64,000 bases of DNA from Prorocentrum cordatum (GCA_963575745.1 CAUYUJ010016893.1:568842-632841); one strand, 5' to 3'. Positions 1 through 10,466 are shown, numbered from the stretch's first letter. Numbers and translations: made by a program. The notes: generated by a model from the letters alone, not told the origin.

Positions 1-39
1 CCGCGTGACCCCCCCCCCTAGTGCTCGCGAAAATGGCGA

Positions 40-720
40 CAGGTGCGCATTCGGAAGGCAATGCCTCGTTCGGGTCTGCGTGGGACGTCACTCCGCTGCA
101 TCCAGGCTCACAGAAGTGCCGACAGAGGAGTAGAGGGCAGCACCAAGGACTCGAGCCCGCTTCTGGATGAGCGTAGGATGTCACTCAGCTAGATATCCCA
201 GGCGCGCAAAAAAGTGGCGACGGCTACGCAACTTGCAGCATTCAAGGCAGGCGAGGTCTCCATTCGTTGTGCGCAGCCATGCACTCCGCTGGTGCCCCGG
301 GAACACACGAAAGGCACAACACCTCACATGCGTCCCCGTAGCCCCTCACCCCGACCAGGCCGACAGTGAGCACACAGGAAGGCGAGGTCTCGTTTGCGTC
401 TGCGTAGCCCAGCGCCCCGCTGGAGCCCCAACGAGCCCACCAACGTGCTGACAGTTACGCAGTTGGCGGCACCGAGAGAGGCGAGGTCTTGTTTGGGCCT
501 GCGTAGCCCTGCACCCCGTCGGATCCCGAAAGAGTTCACAAAACTGGGCGCGTGTGGGTCTCGGTGGCCTGTGGGCGGCGCGTTGGGTCTGCGTGGGTCT
601 GGTTGGCCTTCGTTTGGGTATGCGTGGCCCCACTCTGCGCTGGACGTCCAGGAGCGCACGAACGTTGCGACAGTTAGGGGTTTAGCAGCACCGACGTCGA
701 GCGAGGTCTGATTCGGGCGT
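40..720. repeat. Degenerate ~80-100 bp repeat block
   Basis: Diverged units built around a core like GTTTGCGTCTGCGTAGCCC followed by a GC-rich segment recur near positions 65, 250, 380 and 480. The spacing is irregular and no ORF looks protein-like. The implied peptides (TQLAAPREA-type) resemble those implied by the minus strand at 37.99-38.4 kb, so this may be one dispersed, decayed repeat family. No gene is recognised. Confidence 0.5.
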
Positions 721-799
721 CGCCCCATACTTGCTTCTCGCGAGGTCCACTGAAGTGACTAGCTGGCTGACTGTCTGACTGGCTGACTGGTCGCACCGT

Positions 800-1260
800 T
801 CGCATGTCGGTCATTTTTCGACCGCCGAGTGCGGAACAGATAGCGCAAACAAAACCAGGCTTCTTGATCATCGGCCGCCGAATGCGCAACCTATTGCGTA
901 TCAAATGCCAGGCCGTTATGCTCTCGGCCGCCGAGTAGGCAACCTATGGCGCAGCCAATGGCAGGCCAGTGTGTGCTCGGCCATCGCATGTGCAACCTGT
1001 GGCGAAACTAAAGGCACTTAATGCGCAACCTATGGCCCAACCAACATCAGGCTGTTGTTCACTCGGCCAAGAATGTGCAACCTTTGGCGAACACACTCGT
1101 AGAAGGTAGTTCGATTCTCGGCCACCGAAGGCGCGCGCAACCTAGATGGCACGGCAAGTATAAAACTGTCCGATGGTCGGCGACCGATTGCGTAACATGT
1201 GCCGTCAACAAAGGCAGGCTGTTTTATCACCGGCCAGCGAGTGCTCCGAACGCTGCACCC
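800..1260. repeat. Degenerate ~55-62 bp tandem repeat
   Basis: About eight diverged units contain CGGCCGCCGAATGCGCAACC followed by TATGGCG and an AAGGCAGGCT-like tail, visible near 872, 925, 978, 1021, 1063, 1119, 1177 and 1230. It is noncoding and looks like an old minisatellite. Confidence 0.65.
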
Positions 1261-1584
1261 ATCCCAGAAACCTTCTCATCATGCGAAGGGTGGTCGTAAC
1301 GGTATTATTTCACATACATGCTAGGTGCTTGAATATGCGTTGCACTTGTGATGTAGGCGCGCTTGGGACTGAAAGGAGCCAGAGGGTCCTTCCTGATCCA
1401 GAAAGAGCGGTCGTAAGGTCGAACGTGCTTGCTTCAGCCAGCAGCAGTAAATTCTGAAACCGACGCCTGAATGAGGCTGGTAGCAACTCCGCCACCGTGC
1501 CGCGAGACACGGAATGGAGCGACCTCGGGTCCTCAAGAGCCCCCAATCCTCAATAGTGCATAATTACGGTGAGGGCATTGAAAC

Positions 1585-1738
1585 GGGGACCCTTGGATAA
1601 GGAATCCAGGGTATGAAGGCCATCGGAACACCGATTGAGACTTTGCCATGGGCATCGCTGTAATCACCGCCGCAGTCGTCAGATAATGAATCCTCCAGGG
1701 TCTGAAGCCTCCCGGGGACATTCCTTACGAACGCCCCT
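1585..1738. repeat. Dispersed repeat, copy 1 (partner at 37849)
   Basis: A ~150-bp segment containing ACCCTTGGATAAGGAATCCA, then GGAACACCGATTGAG and GTCTGAAGCCTCC, is closely matched at 37849-37993. Similarity stops abruptly at both ends, which suggests an inserted element rather than a conserved gene. No ORF is credible. Confidence 0.7.
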
Positions 1739-2026
1739 ACCGTAGTAACCCATGCCCTGAAGGGTGCCCAGGGCCCCGAGCGCTTGACTTCCCAGGGCGG
1801 CTCGCGTGCCTCTTGGGGTGCTCTGCAGGCCTCTGTGGAGGTGTGGCGCGCGTCTGCTCCCGGGTGCCAGGAGGCCCCGACGTGGGCCAAGAGGGTCCCC
1901 CTCCCCTCCCTCCTCCGCTGCTCGTGTGGCTCCTTCCTACCCCTTCCCCACCCTTCCCCCCTCCCCTCCCCCTCCCCCTCCTCCTCGTCCTCCCCCTCCT
2001 CCCCTCGGCACGGACTCGATTCGCCG

Positions 2027-2378
2027 GAGTCTTGGTTCGCCGGGGCTCGGATCGCCGGAGCTTGGTTCGCCGGGGCTTGGTTCGCTGGGGCTCGCTTCGC
2101 CAGGGCTCGCTTCGCCAGGGCTCGCTTCGCCAGGGCTCGCTTCGCCACGGCTCGATTCGCCCAGCTCGGTTCGCCGAGACTCGGTTTGCCGGGGCTTGCT
2201 TCGCCTGTCTCGTTTCGCTGGGGCTCGTTTTGCTGGAGTCTCGTTTGCGCTTGAGTCTCGTTTCGAAGGAGGCTGGTTTCGCCAGAGTCTCGTTTCGCCA
2301 GGGCTCGTTTCGCCGGGGCTCGTTTCGTCAGGGCTCGTTTCGCCAAGGCTTGATTCGCGGGGGCTCGCTTCGCTGGGC
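2027..2378 (+). repeat. 15-bp tandem array, unit GGCTCGCTTCGCCAG
   Basis: Roughly 20 units of a 15-bp repeat with point variation. Because 15 is a multiple of three, all frames stay open on both strands and give artefactual ORFs. The same unit occurs in reverse complement at 2866-3350, so the two arrays face each other across a GGGCGGGTCGGGTCGG-rich centre. A pyrimidine-rich tract precedes it at about 1880-2010. Confidence 0.8.
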
Positions 2379-2394
2379 ACGTGAAGGATCCAGA

Positions 2395-2865
2395 GGAGGA
2401 GGGGGAGCAGGCAGGCGGACCCTGACGGGCGAGTCGGGTCGGGCGGGCGGACCCTGACGGGCGGGTTAGGTCGGGCGAAACATTAACGTATGACGTTTCA
2501 TCCAGTTAGCACGCGCGAGCCCGAAAGGGCGGGTCGGGTCGGGGGCGGACCTTAACGGGCGGGTCGGGTCCGGGGGGCGGACCTTACCGGGCGGGTCGGG
2601 TCGGGAGGGCGGATCCTGACGTCGGGTCGGGTGGGCGGACCCTATATAACGGGCGGGTCGGGTCGGGTGAGCGGGGCATTAGCACGCGAGAGCCCTAACG
2701 GGCGGGTCGGGTCGGGCGGACGCGAGATTCAAGTATGACGCATCATCGAGTTAGCACGCGCGAGCCCTAACGGGCGGGTCGGATCGGGCGGGCGGACCCT
2801 AACGGGCGGGTCGGGTAGGGCGGGTGGACCTGAACGGGCGGGTCGGGTCGGGCGGGCGGAGCCGG
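2395..2865. repeat. GGGCGGGTCGGGTCGG-type repeat block
   Basis: About 15 irregular units of 25-50 bp combine GGGCGGGTCGGGTCGG with GCGGACCCTAACGGG. Two longer sub-units carry AGTATGACG...GTTAGCACGCGCGAGCCC. This forms the centre between two oppositely oriented 15-bp arrays. G-rich repeats with similar composition recur at 28870-29150. Confidence 0.75.
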
Positions 2866-3350
2866 TCGAATCGAGACTCGGGCGAACTGAGCCTGGGCGA
2901 ATCCAGCCGGGCGATTCGAGCCCTGGGCGAATCGAGCTGGGCAAATCGAGTCCCGAACGGATCGGCGAATCGAGCCTCTGGCGAATCGAGCTGGCCGAAT
3001 CCAGCCAAGGCGAATCGAGCTGGGCGAATCGAGACAAGGGCTAATCGAGCCGGACGATTCGAGCTGGGGCGACTCGAGCCGGGCAAAGAAAGTCGGGCGA
3101 ATTGAGAATCGGCGACTCGAGCCCAGCGAAGCAAGCCAGGCGAATCGAGACTCAGGGAAATCGAGCCAGGCGAATCGAGCCGGGCGAATCGAGCCTCGGC
3201 GAATCGAGCCAGGCGAATCGAGCGGGGCGAATCGAGACTCGGCCGAATCAAGCCGGGCGAATGGAGACTCGGTGAATCGAGCCGGGTGAATCGAGACTCG
3301 GGGAATCGAGCCGGGCGAATCGAGACTCGGGCGAATCAAGCCTACGCCCT
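2866..3350 (-). repeat. 15-16 bp tandem array, reverse orientation
   Basis: About 30 units of GGGCGAATCGAGCC(T/A)-type sequence, the reverse complement of the unit at 2027-2378. It is noncoding, and the open frames follow from the period. Confidence 0.8.
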
Positions 3351-3369
3351 CCCCTCGTCCCCCCCCCCC

Positions 3370-3535
3370 GAGCTCTTTCGCGCGTCCCCTCGATACCACC
3401 AGGCCGGTCCCATGGGACCCCCGAGACGGCCCACGAGCGCTCAAAGACGCCAGACTGGAGGCGGGGCCCCCAAAGACGCCCCAAGAGGGCTTCAGGAGGA
3501 CCCCCAAGAGGGTCCCAAGAGGAGAAGAGCATAAA
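3370..3535. repeat. CCCAAGAGG-type dispersed repeat
   Basis: Runs of GCCCCCAAAGACGCCCCAAG-like sequence with a ~9-12 bp rhythm. The same style recurs at 15160, 18270, 22570, 32690, 40200 and 49720, and in the opposite orientation at 6590, 8880 and 39640. One strand would encode Gly-Pro-Leu-Gly-Ala-Ser-Trp-rich peptides, but frames are not kept. Confidence 0.6.
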
Positions 3536-5169
3536 CTCCCACGTGATGTTTGAATGAATGATCAGTCTTCCAACGCCCCAAGGCAACTCAAGAGGCGCCG
3601 AAGGTCGCCCCACGAGGTCTTAGGAGGATTCCCGAATCACTCCATCCCAGCACAAGAAGCCCCGACGAGACCCACGCCCGCCCCCAAGATGCCGCCAAGA
3701 GGTCCGAGATAGTGCCCAACGTTTGGCCGCATGGGAATTTCCAAAGGCCAGTGGTGACTGTGGTTCGCCGTAGGCGTCTTCGATAAATTCACGAATGTTT
3801 ACAGCTGCGTGCGTGCCTATGCCCTACGAAGCCACTTGAAAGATTCCGACTGCACCGAAATCCAGCATTCTTCTGGCCAAACAACTAATAATCAACCTCT
3901 ACCAACTACACTAAACGGCTTAAAATGTCGGCGTCGAGGACATCCTGCGGCATTCAATCCAGGACCCTCCAGACTCTAGACGAGACGTTCACTTAAACCG
4001 TGCTCTCCCATCCGCTTAACTCTCCTGCTCGTCTTGTGCCACTGTAAATGCTTGTGCCCCATTTCCTATTCGACAACCCCTGGCGCTTCAGACCGGCGCG
4101 CGGATGCAATGCCAACAGCGACCACCGATCCTGGATTGCCGTCCTGAGGCGAGCCTTGCACAGTGTGAGATGCTGACCCTTGTGTTTTGGAGGCTTACAC
4201 AGACACCAGCGTGCCGCTCTCTCCATTATATTCGCCGCTTCCTTGTGTCTCGAGGGTGTGTCAGACTGGCTCGACTAGGCCCTGCCAGTCCAAACGCGTT
4301 GGCTTACCATGCCGCACCATTATATTGAACCCTTGTTCCCGAAATATTCCGCAAGCAGACAGGGAACGATAGGGACGACGCTCGAAAAAACGGTTGTCGA
4401 CATGAAGCAGCATTACCTGTCAATCCGTCGGTGTTCCCCGCATGGGGTCTTATGGGCCTATCCTGCTGATGCTTCTGTCTTGCCAGCCCACATGGGATCA
4501 AGCAACATCATGCAGGCACGCCTAAGTGAGCAAACAACTGCCTATTCACGAAGGTATCCCTCGCTTGCCGATGCCAAGCCCTGGTTGTCCGCTCTACCGT
4601 TGCTCGCGCTCCTCATATTGCTCATGACGTCGTCGAGCGGAAAAGTTGAATGAGGAAAGCGAGGGGAAGCGAGAAGGATCAAGACGAGGATAATGGTGAA
4701 TAATACCTGGAAGTGAGAAGCAGGAGGAGGAAAAGCACGAGAGGGACCCAGAGGGGCGGCAATGCTGAGGCGGAGGTGATGCAGTGTTGGCACCAAGCCC
4801 CTGTCCAATCGTAGGCACATGACGCTGTCATATCTGCTGCTGCTGTTTGGAGATGGCACGCAACTGCGGCGCAATCCGCATGTGTCGTGTAGCAGGGTAT
4901 GGCAACTGTCAGACGCCGCACCCCCTTGCTCACGCACAGGCTGGAGCCGAGACCTCCCCACCCTGTCATCCCTCCCCCCCCCCTGCCCTCCACCATCGTC
5001 CTACTCCCCCTCCCCCTGCCATATAAGAAATGAGCCCCTGGGGAAGGAATCCTGGACCCCGGGGCAGCGGCTTCTCGTCCCGAGTCGGTCTCTGACGGTC
5101 CCGGGGACCAGGGATCGCCCAGGGAACCCGAAGAGGGCGAACACACTCCAGGATCCGCTCCGACCGGGG
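3536..5169. other. No gene recognised
   Basis: Mostly unique-looking sequence of mixed composition. No ORF here has recognisable motifs. The part from 5030 to 5130 resembles, in reverse complement, the GGCCTCTGGGGG repeat family seen at 12367 and 13335. Confidence 0.6.
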
Positions 5170-5334
5170 CCCCTTTCGGTGAACAGATGTTTTGATTCGC
5201 GGGTCGAGAGCGCACCTCTTCCGGTCGAAGCTAAGCGGGCCGCGCGAAGCTTGAATTAACAATGAGGGGGAGGAAGGGGGGAGAGCGCAGCCTCAGGGCG
5301 AGGCCGGGGGAGGCAAACCCCTTTCGGTGAACAG
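5170..5334. mobile_element. Short element between 17-bp direct repeats
   Basis: CCCCTTTCGGTGAACAG occurs at 5170-5186 and again at 5318-5334, bracketing 131 bp. The enclosed sequence contains CACCTCTTCCG...AAGCTAAGCGGGC...CAGCTTGAATTA-like words also found at 46925-46975. That second site is itself bracketed by a near-identical ~14-bp direct repeat. The pattern suggests a short insertion with a TSD. No coding capacity is seen. Confidence 0.5.
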
Positions 5335-5358
5335 GTGATGGAATAAGCATAGAAACTC

Positions 5359-5488
5359 GGAGGTCCGCGCGGATTTCTCGGATCGCCCCCGGACCCTCCT
5401 CCCTGGCGCTCGAAGCGCGCTAGGGGCGGTGCCGGAGGCGCCGCCAAGGGGGCCCCAGCGCCGATCTGAGGAATCCGCGCGGGCCTTC
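5359..5488. mobile_element. Foldback element, family F1 (GGTCCGCGCGG)
   Basis: The ends GGAGGTCCGCGCGGATTTCT and AGGAATCCGCGCGGGCC are imperfect inverted repeats about 130 bp apart. Three other copies have the same design (51519-51640, 54483-54598, 57195-57331). A GGCGCCGCCAGGGG-like middle is shared with the 51.5-kb copy. It is a noncoding MITE-like element. No clear TSD is visible at this copy. Confidence 0.75.
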
Positions 5489-5514
5489 GAGCTTCCATGT
5501 TTATGTCACTGTTT

Positions 5515-5600
5515 GTTCCCCTGTTTGAAAGGGCCCTGGGACACACAAATAAATACACACAAGTATTCACTTCGTGGAGCTCCCCATATGTGCATCTCAT
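5515..5600. repeat. Partial copy of the 165-bp ACACAAATAAATACACAC element
   Basis: AAGGGCCCTGGGACACACAA starts here exactly as at 38487. The match is lost after ~35 bp, and the sequence continues into a TTCAC(T)TCGTGGAGCTCCCC segment that also occurs at 6407-6440. It reads as a truncated or chimeric repeat. Confidence 0.55.
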
Positions 5601-5837
5601 GTTTTATATTATGCTGTAGCGAGCGTCTGTTCATGAGCGTTTGACTATAATAGCCCGTCAACGTTGGCGACAGGCCCGACGAAGACGAGTGCATCCTTGA
5701 TACAACTGAGTGGGTATGAGTCAGAGTGAGCTGAGTATGATTGAACATGAGCCTCGTCATCTTCACTCCCCCTCCTCAGCTGCCAGGCCGTGCCCTCCTC
5801 AGCCTGCGGTAACTTCGAAGCTTCCCAGATGTGCATA

Positions 5838-5938
5838 CTCTTACTCCTCCTCCTCCTCCTCCTCCCCCTCCTCCTCCTCCTCCACCTCCTCCTCCTCCTC
5901 CTCCTCCTCCTCCTCCTCCTCCTCCTCCTCCCCCGTTC
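5838..5938. repeat. (TCC)n microsatellite
   Basis: About 100 bp of nearly pure CTC/TCC trinucleotides. It produces artefactual poly-Ser, poly-Leu and poly-Arg frames. Confidence 0.95.
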
Positions 5939-5945
5939 CTCCATC

Positions 5946-6405
5946 CTCAAAATCTGCTATGAAAGCCAAGGATGTTGAGCACAAAAACAAGCAAACCGCC
6001 TGAGACATCCCCACAAACTGGCCGCGAACGGGCCCGTGATATACCCCCTGGCGGCTCCCCTTAGGGGTGCTGAAGCCAGCGCCCCGCCTGAGACATCCTC
6101 AAAATCTACTAAAGCCAAGGACGTTGAGCACGGAAACGAGCAAACCGCCTGAGACATCCCCACAAACTGGCCGCGAACGGGCCCGTGATATACCCCCTGG
6201 CGGCTCCCCTTAGGGGTGCTGAAACCAGCGCCCCGCCTGAGACATCCTCACAATCTGCTATGAAAGCCAAGGATGTTGAGCACGAAAACGAGCAAACCGC
6301 CTGAGACATCCCCACAAACTGGCCGCGAACGGGCCCGTGATATACCCCCTGGCGGCTCCCCTTAGGGGTGCTGAAACCAGCGCCCCGCCTGAGACATCCT
6401 CAAAA
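5946..6405. repeat. ~150-bp tandem repeat, three units
   Basis: Three near-identical units contain AAAGCCAAGGATGTTGAGCA, then GCAAACCGCCTGAGACATCC, then CTGGCGGCTCCCCTTAGGGG. An isolated further unit lies at 10204-10345. A related ~220-bp unit is tandem at 9140-9960, and a diverged relative spans 47790-48660. It is noncoding. Confidence 0.85.
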
Positions 6406-6589
6406 TGATTCACTGCGTGGAGCTCCCCATATGTGCATCTACTCGCATGGACCTGTCCGCCGTGAATGTCTAGGCGCAAGAGCTTTCGAATACTAACGGG
6501 CTTCAGTTGTGACGGTCTGGACATCAATCTAACTGCGAATGAATTGGAGTGTGAATGAGCCTCAGTAGTACAAGCGCGTCTCTGTGCAT

Positions 6590-6690
6590 GAGCCTGGGGC
6601 CTCCTGGGGCCTCCTGAAACCTACTGGGGCTTCCTGGGGTCTCCAGGAGCCTCTTGGGACCTCCTGGGACCTGCTAGGAAGGTTTCGTGC
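6590..6690. repeat. CCTCCTGGGGCCTCCTG repeat
   Basis: About 100 bp of short CCTCCTGGGGCCTCCTG-like repeats. It matches 8880-9135 and is the opposite orientation of the CCCAAGAGG-type repeats. Confidence 0.7.
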
Positions 6691-6750
6691 CCCAGGAGAG
6701 GCGCAATCTATAGCAACAGACGTACATAAAACATTGCGGATTAGAGCCAC
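6690..6750. repeat. Left fragment of a ~52-bp repeat array
   Basis: One unit (GTGCCCCAGGAGAGGCGCAA...ATAAAACATTGCGGATTAG) matches the array at 8658-8870. The retropseudogene at 6751-8644 has split the original array, and this piece remained on its 3' side. Confidence 0.75.
6738..6750. repeat. TSD of retropseudogene, 3' side
   Basis: GGATTAGAGCCAC matches GGATTAAAGCCAC at 8647-8659 with one mismatch. The two copies bracket a cDNA-like insertion. The A tail (T7 on the plus strand, 6751-6757) abuts this copy. Confidence 0.8.
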
Positions 6751-8644
6751 TTTTTTTATGACCAAGGCAGCCCGTGCGGCACGAGCCGATCCTGCCGCCA
6801 ACAAGGCGAGAGCCGCAAAATGCGGCCAGGAGGCTCCGCAAACAGCGGCCTCCAAGTTGCAGCACACTCGCCACGCCACGTGGGTGTGCAATGCGGCGCC
6901 TCCCACAAAAGGTGAGAAGCAGAAAGCGCCCAGAGGCTACCGCAACAGCTCGAGGAGTGTCGCCGCGGCAGCGGGCGCGCTGGGTCAGCGAGCGGCACGG
7001 CGGGCGCGGCGCGAGCCCTCGCCGTCGATGCGTCTGGCCGCCTCTTCGATGGACTCAGGCTCCCAGACCGCGCCTCCGTGCCAGGCCCCAGGATCAGCGA
7101 GAAGCCGTCTCACCCAGCGGAGCCCCTCGCGCTGCTGGGCAGGCGTCGGGGGCACCTCCACCCCAGCTGCGGCATCGGCGGCCTGCCAGCCAGGTCTGCG
7201 GAGGTCGCGGTCGTCGATGGGCACCGCGGCACCCTTGACGACCTGAAGTCGGAGTCGATCGAGGCGAAGGCGAGCACGAACCGCCGCACCAAGCTGGGGA
7301 GCGGGCGCGAGGGCCGCGGCGTCCCCCACCACCAGCTCCAGCACGTCACCGTGCACCTCCTCCACGACCTCCTCCTCGGGCCCTTCCTCGAGCCCGTCGG
7401 CAGAGATGAACACCACGGAGGCGTCTCCCTGCCCGTCGTCGACGTCGTCAGCCGCAGCGCCGACGGTGAGAGCCTCGGGGCCCTCCGCCACCACGAAGTC
7501 CGCGTCACAAGCCGAAGGGGGCGCGCTCGAGGCCGCGCTCGCGCCCGCCGCGGAGTGGTTGAAGCCGTCCAGCTCCTTCAGGCCGCCTCCGAACTCGTGG
7601 CAGGCAAGCTGCCTGGCCGAGCCCTGCTCCGCATGCTCGAGGTCCCCTTCCCACCAGCGGGGCCCCGAGGCGAGCGGGGCGGGCACGGGGGCAGCCGAAA
7701 GACGCGCTCGATCAGCGAGAGCGAAGCGGGCGCCGGCTGGGAGGCTGCGCCCGCGGCGGCAGGCGACCTCCCAGGAATCCGACACGCCCTCGGCGGCCGA
7801 GCGAGCCGCGGGCTGGCGCCGGTGGGGCAGGGCGCCGGAAGCCCCGCGAGGCGGCCGCAGCCGCACCGGAGGCCCAGCACCAGCAGGGCGAAGAGGAGGA
7901 AGATCTCCACGGCCTCGAACACCAGCGCTGCGACCGTGACGAGGCTGCCCCCCATGCCGACCCCGCCGTGCCCTCGGAGCAGCCGAGCGTTGCAGGCGGT
8001 TGAGCGCCCGCTGAGATAGCCTGCGCACCTCCGCCGCCGAGATCGTCGGGTTGTGGCTGACCACGTTCCGACGCCCGACGTCCAGGGTGGCTGCAGGCTC
8101 GTTGAGGAGGTCCGCCGCCATGACGGGCGCGACCAGCGCCAGCCTTGCGACGACCTCGGGGGCCGCAGCGCGGAGCAGCGGGTCCCTCTTGCCGTCCAGG
8201 TCCGCGGAGTCCTCGCACAAGCTGTCGACGTCGCCGCCCGAGCCAGCACCAGGAAGACCACCACCGTCATGGACAGCATCCGCCGCAGGGGAGCGGAGCC
8301 GCGGGCCTCCTGCGCGGCTGCGCGCGCCGCAGCCGTGGCCACCGCCTGGCTAGCGTCCAGCGCGTGGCCCAGCTCCGCCTGGAGCCGCGCGCACTCCGCC
8401 TCGAGGACGGTCACCCGCGCCAGGGCCGCCTGCAGCCGCCCAGCGCAGGCAGCGCGAGCCGCCGCCTGCCTGGAGCGCCTCGCGGGCCAGAGGGAGCCCC
8501 CAGCGCATGGCGGCTCAGCAGCCGCACGGGCTGCTTGGCCGCCGCCCGCAGCCATCTCCCCAAGCTTCCGATCACTGCGGCCTCCCGCGGGGCCCAAAAC
8601 GAGAGCGAGCAGAATGGGAACGGCTTGAGCCAAAATGGCTACGG
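6751..8644 (-). pseudogene. SL-tagged processed retropseudogene, coiled-coil/TM protein
   Basis: This minus-strand cDNA copy begins with an exact SL (8644-8624), ends in A7 (6757-6751) and is flanked by 13-bp TSDs. The first ATG after the SL is at 8555. Protein-like sequence runs 8555 to ~8260 (Ala/Arg-rich, with a heptad segment LEAECARLQAELGHALDAS). It shifts frame into ~8235-7985 (DSADLDGKRDPLLRAAAPEV). It shifts again into a membrane segment at ~7985-7870 (VTVAALVFEAVEIFLLFALL). After an unclear stretch it returns to the second frame, from ~7690 to a stop at 6985, as an acidic region (GLEEGPEEEVVEEVHGD). A processed copy should have no introns, so these changes are best read as indels in a dead copy. 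I do not recognise the family. Confidence 0.8.
8624..8644 (-). other. Relict dinoflagellate spliced leader
   Basis: Read on the minus strand, this is an exact copy of the SL core (CCGTAGCCATTTTGGC plus TCAAG). In dinoflagellates this sequence is added to mRNAs by trans-splicing. Its presence in DNA at the 5' end of a TSD-flanked copy shows the insertion derived from a mature mRNA. Confidence 0.95.
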
Positions 8645-8646
8645 AG

Positions 8647-8659
8647 GGATTAAAGCCAC
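8647..8659. repeat. TSD of retropseudogene, 5' side
   Basis: GGATTAAAGCCAC is the partner of 6738-6750. It sits two bases beyond the SL. Confidence 0.8.
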
Positions 8660-8870
8660 AGGAGAAGGGCAATATATAGGAACACGCGTAAAACACCAAG
8701 GACTCGTGCCCCAGGAGAGGCCCAATATATAGGAACATGAGTAAAACATTTAGGATTGTGTGCACAGGAGAAGGACCATCTATAGAAACATACGTAGAAC
8801 ATCAAAGAATCGTGCTCCAGGTAAGGCCCAATCGATAGGAGCATACGTAAAACGCATGGGATTGGAGCCA
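8658..8870. repeat. ~52-bp tandem repeat, about four units
   Basis: Units follow the pattern CAGGAGAGGCCCAATATATA, then GGAACATGAGTAAAACA, then a TTAGGATTCGTGC-like end. One further unit lies across the retropseudogene at 6690-6750. It is noncoding. Confidence 0.85.
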
Positions 8871-8879
8871 CTCCTGTTG

Positions 8880-9135
8880 CCTTCTGAGGCCTCCTGCTCC
8901 TGGGGCCTCTCGGGGCCTCCTGTTGCCTTCCGAGGCCTCCTGGCGCTTCCTGTTGCCTCCTGGGGCCTCCTGTGGTTTCCTGAGGCCTTCTGGAGCTTCC
9001 TGGGGCCTCCTGGAGCCTCTTGGGACATCCTGTGGCCTCTTGAGTCTTTCTGTGGCCTCCTGATGCCTCCTGGGACCTCATGTGGTCTCCTGGGGCCTCC
9101 TGGAGCCTGTTGGAGCCTCCTGTGGCATCCTGAAA
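8880..9135. repeat. CCTCCTGGGGCCTCCTG repeat block
   Basis: About 250 bp of short imperfect units such as TCCTGGGGCCTCCTG and TTCTGAGGCCTCCTG. It directly follows the 52-bp array, and the same order is seen in mirror at 6590-6750. Confidence 0.75.
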
Positions 9136-9139
9136 AGAA

Positions 9140-9960
9140 TCTGCGCCCACGAGCCTGGCCACCAAAACAAGCAAACCGATCGAGACATCCTCAAAATCTG
9201 GCCCACCTGGGGGGTGAAAATGAGCGCCTCGCTCGAGACATCCTCCAAATCTGCTCCGAAAGCGAAGGATGTTGAGCCCAGAAACAAGCAAACCGCCTGA
9301 GACATCCCCACAAAATGGCCGCGAACGAGCCCGTGCAACCACCCCTGGCGGCTCCCCTTAGGGCCACGAGCCTGGCCACGAAAACAAGCAAACCGATCGA
9401 GACATCCTCAAAATCTGGCCCACCTGGGGGTGAAAATGAGCGCCTCGCTCGAGACATCCTCCAAATCTGCTCCGAAAGCGAATGATGTTGGGCCCAGAAA
9501 CAAGCAAACCGCCTGAGACATCCCCACAAAATGGCCGCGAACGAGCCCGTGCAAACACCCCTGGCGGCTCCCCTTAGGGCCACGAGCCTGGCCACCAAAA
9601 CAAGCAAACCGATCGAGACATCCTCAAAATCTGGCCCACCTGGGGGGTGAAAATGAGCGCCTCGCTCGAGACATCCTCCAAATCTGCTCCGAAAGCGAAG
9701 GATGTTGGCACAGAAAACAGGCAAACCGCTCGAGACATCCCCACAAAATTCCGCGAACGGGACCCCGTGAAATACCCCCCCGCCGCCCCCCTTAGAGTGC
9801 TGAGACGAGCGAATCGCCTGAGACATCCTCCAAATCTGCTCCGAAAACGAAACATGTTGGATCAGAAAATGGCCAAACCGCCTGAGACATCCCCACAAAA
9901 TTCCGCGAACGGGACCCCGTGAAATACCCCCCCGCCGCCCCCCTTAGATTGCTGAGACGA
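9140..9960. repeat. ~220-bp tandem repeat, about four units
   Basis: Units contain CCACGAGCCTGGCCACCAAA, then GATCGAGACATCCTCAAAAT, then GAGCGCCTCGCTCGAGACAT, then the GCCTGAGACATCCCCACAAA block shared with 5946-6405. The last units are diverged (AAATTCCGCGAACGGGACCC). It is noncoding. Confidence 0.85.
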
Positions 9961-9964
9961 GCGA

Positions 9965-10135
9965 ATCGCCTGAGTCTGAGTGATGACTGAGTCTGAGTGA
10001 TGAGAGAGCATGAGTGAGTCTGAGTGATGAGTGAATCTGAGTGGTGAGTCTGAGTGATGAGTGGTGTGTCTGAGTGAGGACTGAGTCTGAGTGATGAGTG
10101 AGTCTTGATGAGTGAGTCTGAGTGATGAGTGTGGT
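9965..10135. repeat. (GAGTCTGAGTGAT)n minisatellite
   Basis: Imperfect ~13-20 bp units of GAGTCTGAGTGATGAGTG. A looser relative spans 48715-49110. Short GTATGAGCAAGTCTG units also occur at 10341-10390. Confidence 0.8.
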
Positions 10136-10203
10136 GTTCTGTCCTGTTCTGTGTCCTTCCGGCGCGGTCCGCCAATAACAAGAACCCCATCTTTGGATAT
10201 GGG

Positions 10204-10345
10204 GAATCAGCTATGAAAGCCAAGGATGTTGAGCACGAAAACGAGCAAACCGCCTGAGACATCCCAACAAACTGGCCGCGAACAGGCCCGTGATACACCC
10301 CCTGGCGGCTCCCCTTAGGGGTGCTGAAACCAGCGCCCCGAGTAT
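10204..10345. repeat. Isolated unit of the GAGACATCC repeat
   Basis: It is nearly identical to the 150-bp units at 5946-6405. It lies between direct repeats of AACCCCATCTTTGGATATGG type (about 10176-10203 and 10467-10494). Confidence 0.75.
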
Positions 10346-10466
10346 GAGCAAGTCTGGGTATGAGCAAGTCTGAGTATGAGTAAGTCCGACAGGAGGGGAG
10401 GACGAAGGAGGAGGAGGAGAGGAGAAGAGGAGGAAGAGAAGAGGAAGTAGGAGGCGTCCAAGTAAT

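Noticed and set aside
1564-2457. Overlapping long ORFs rich in Ala-Lys-Arg or Gly-Ser-Pro
   Set aside because: Products of the 15-bp tandem array.
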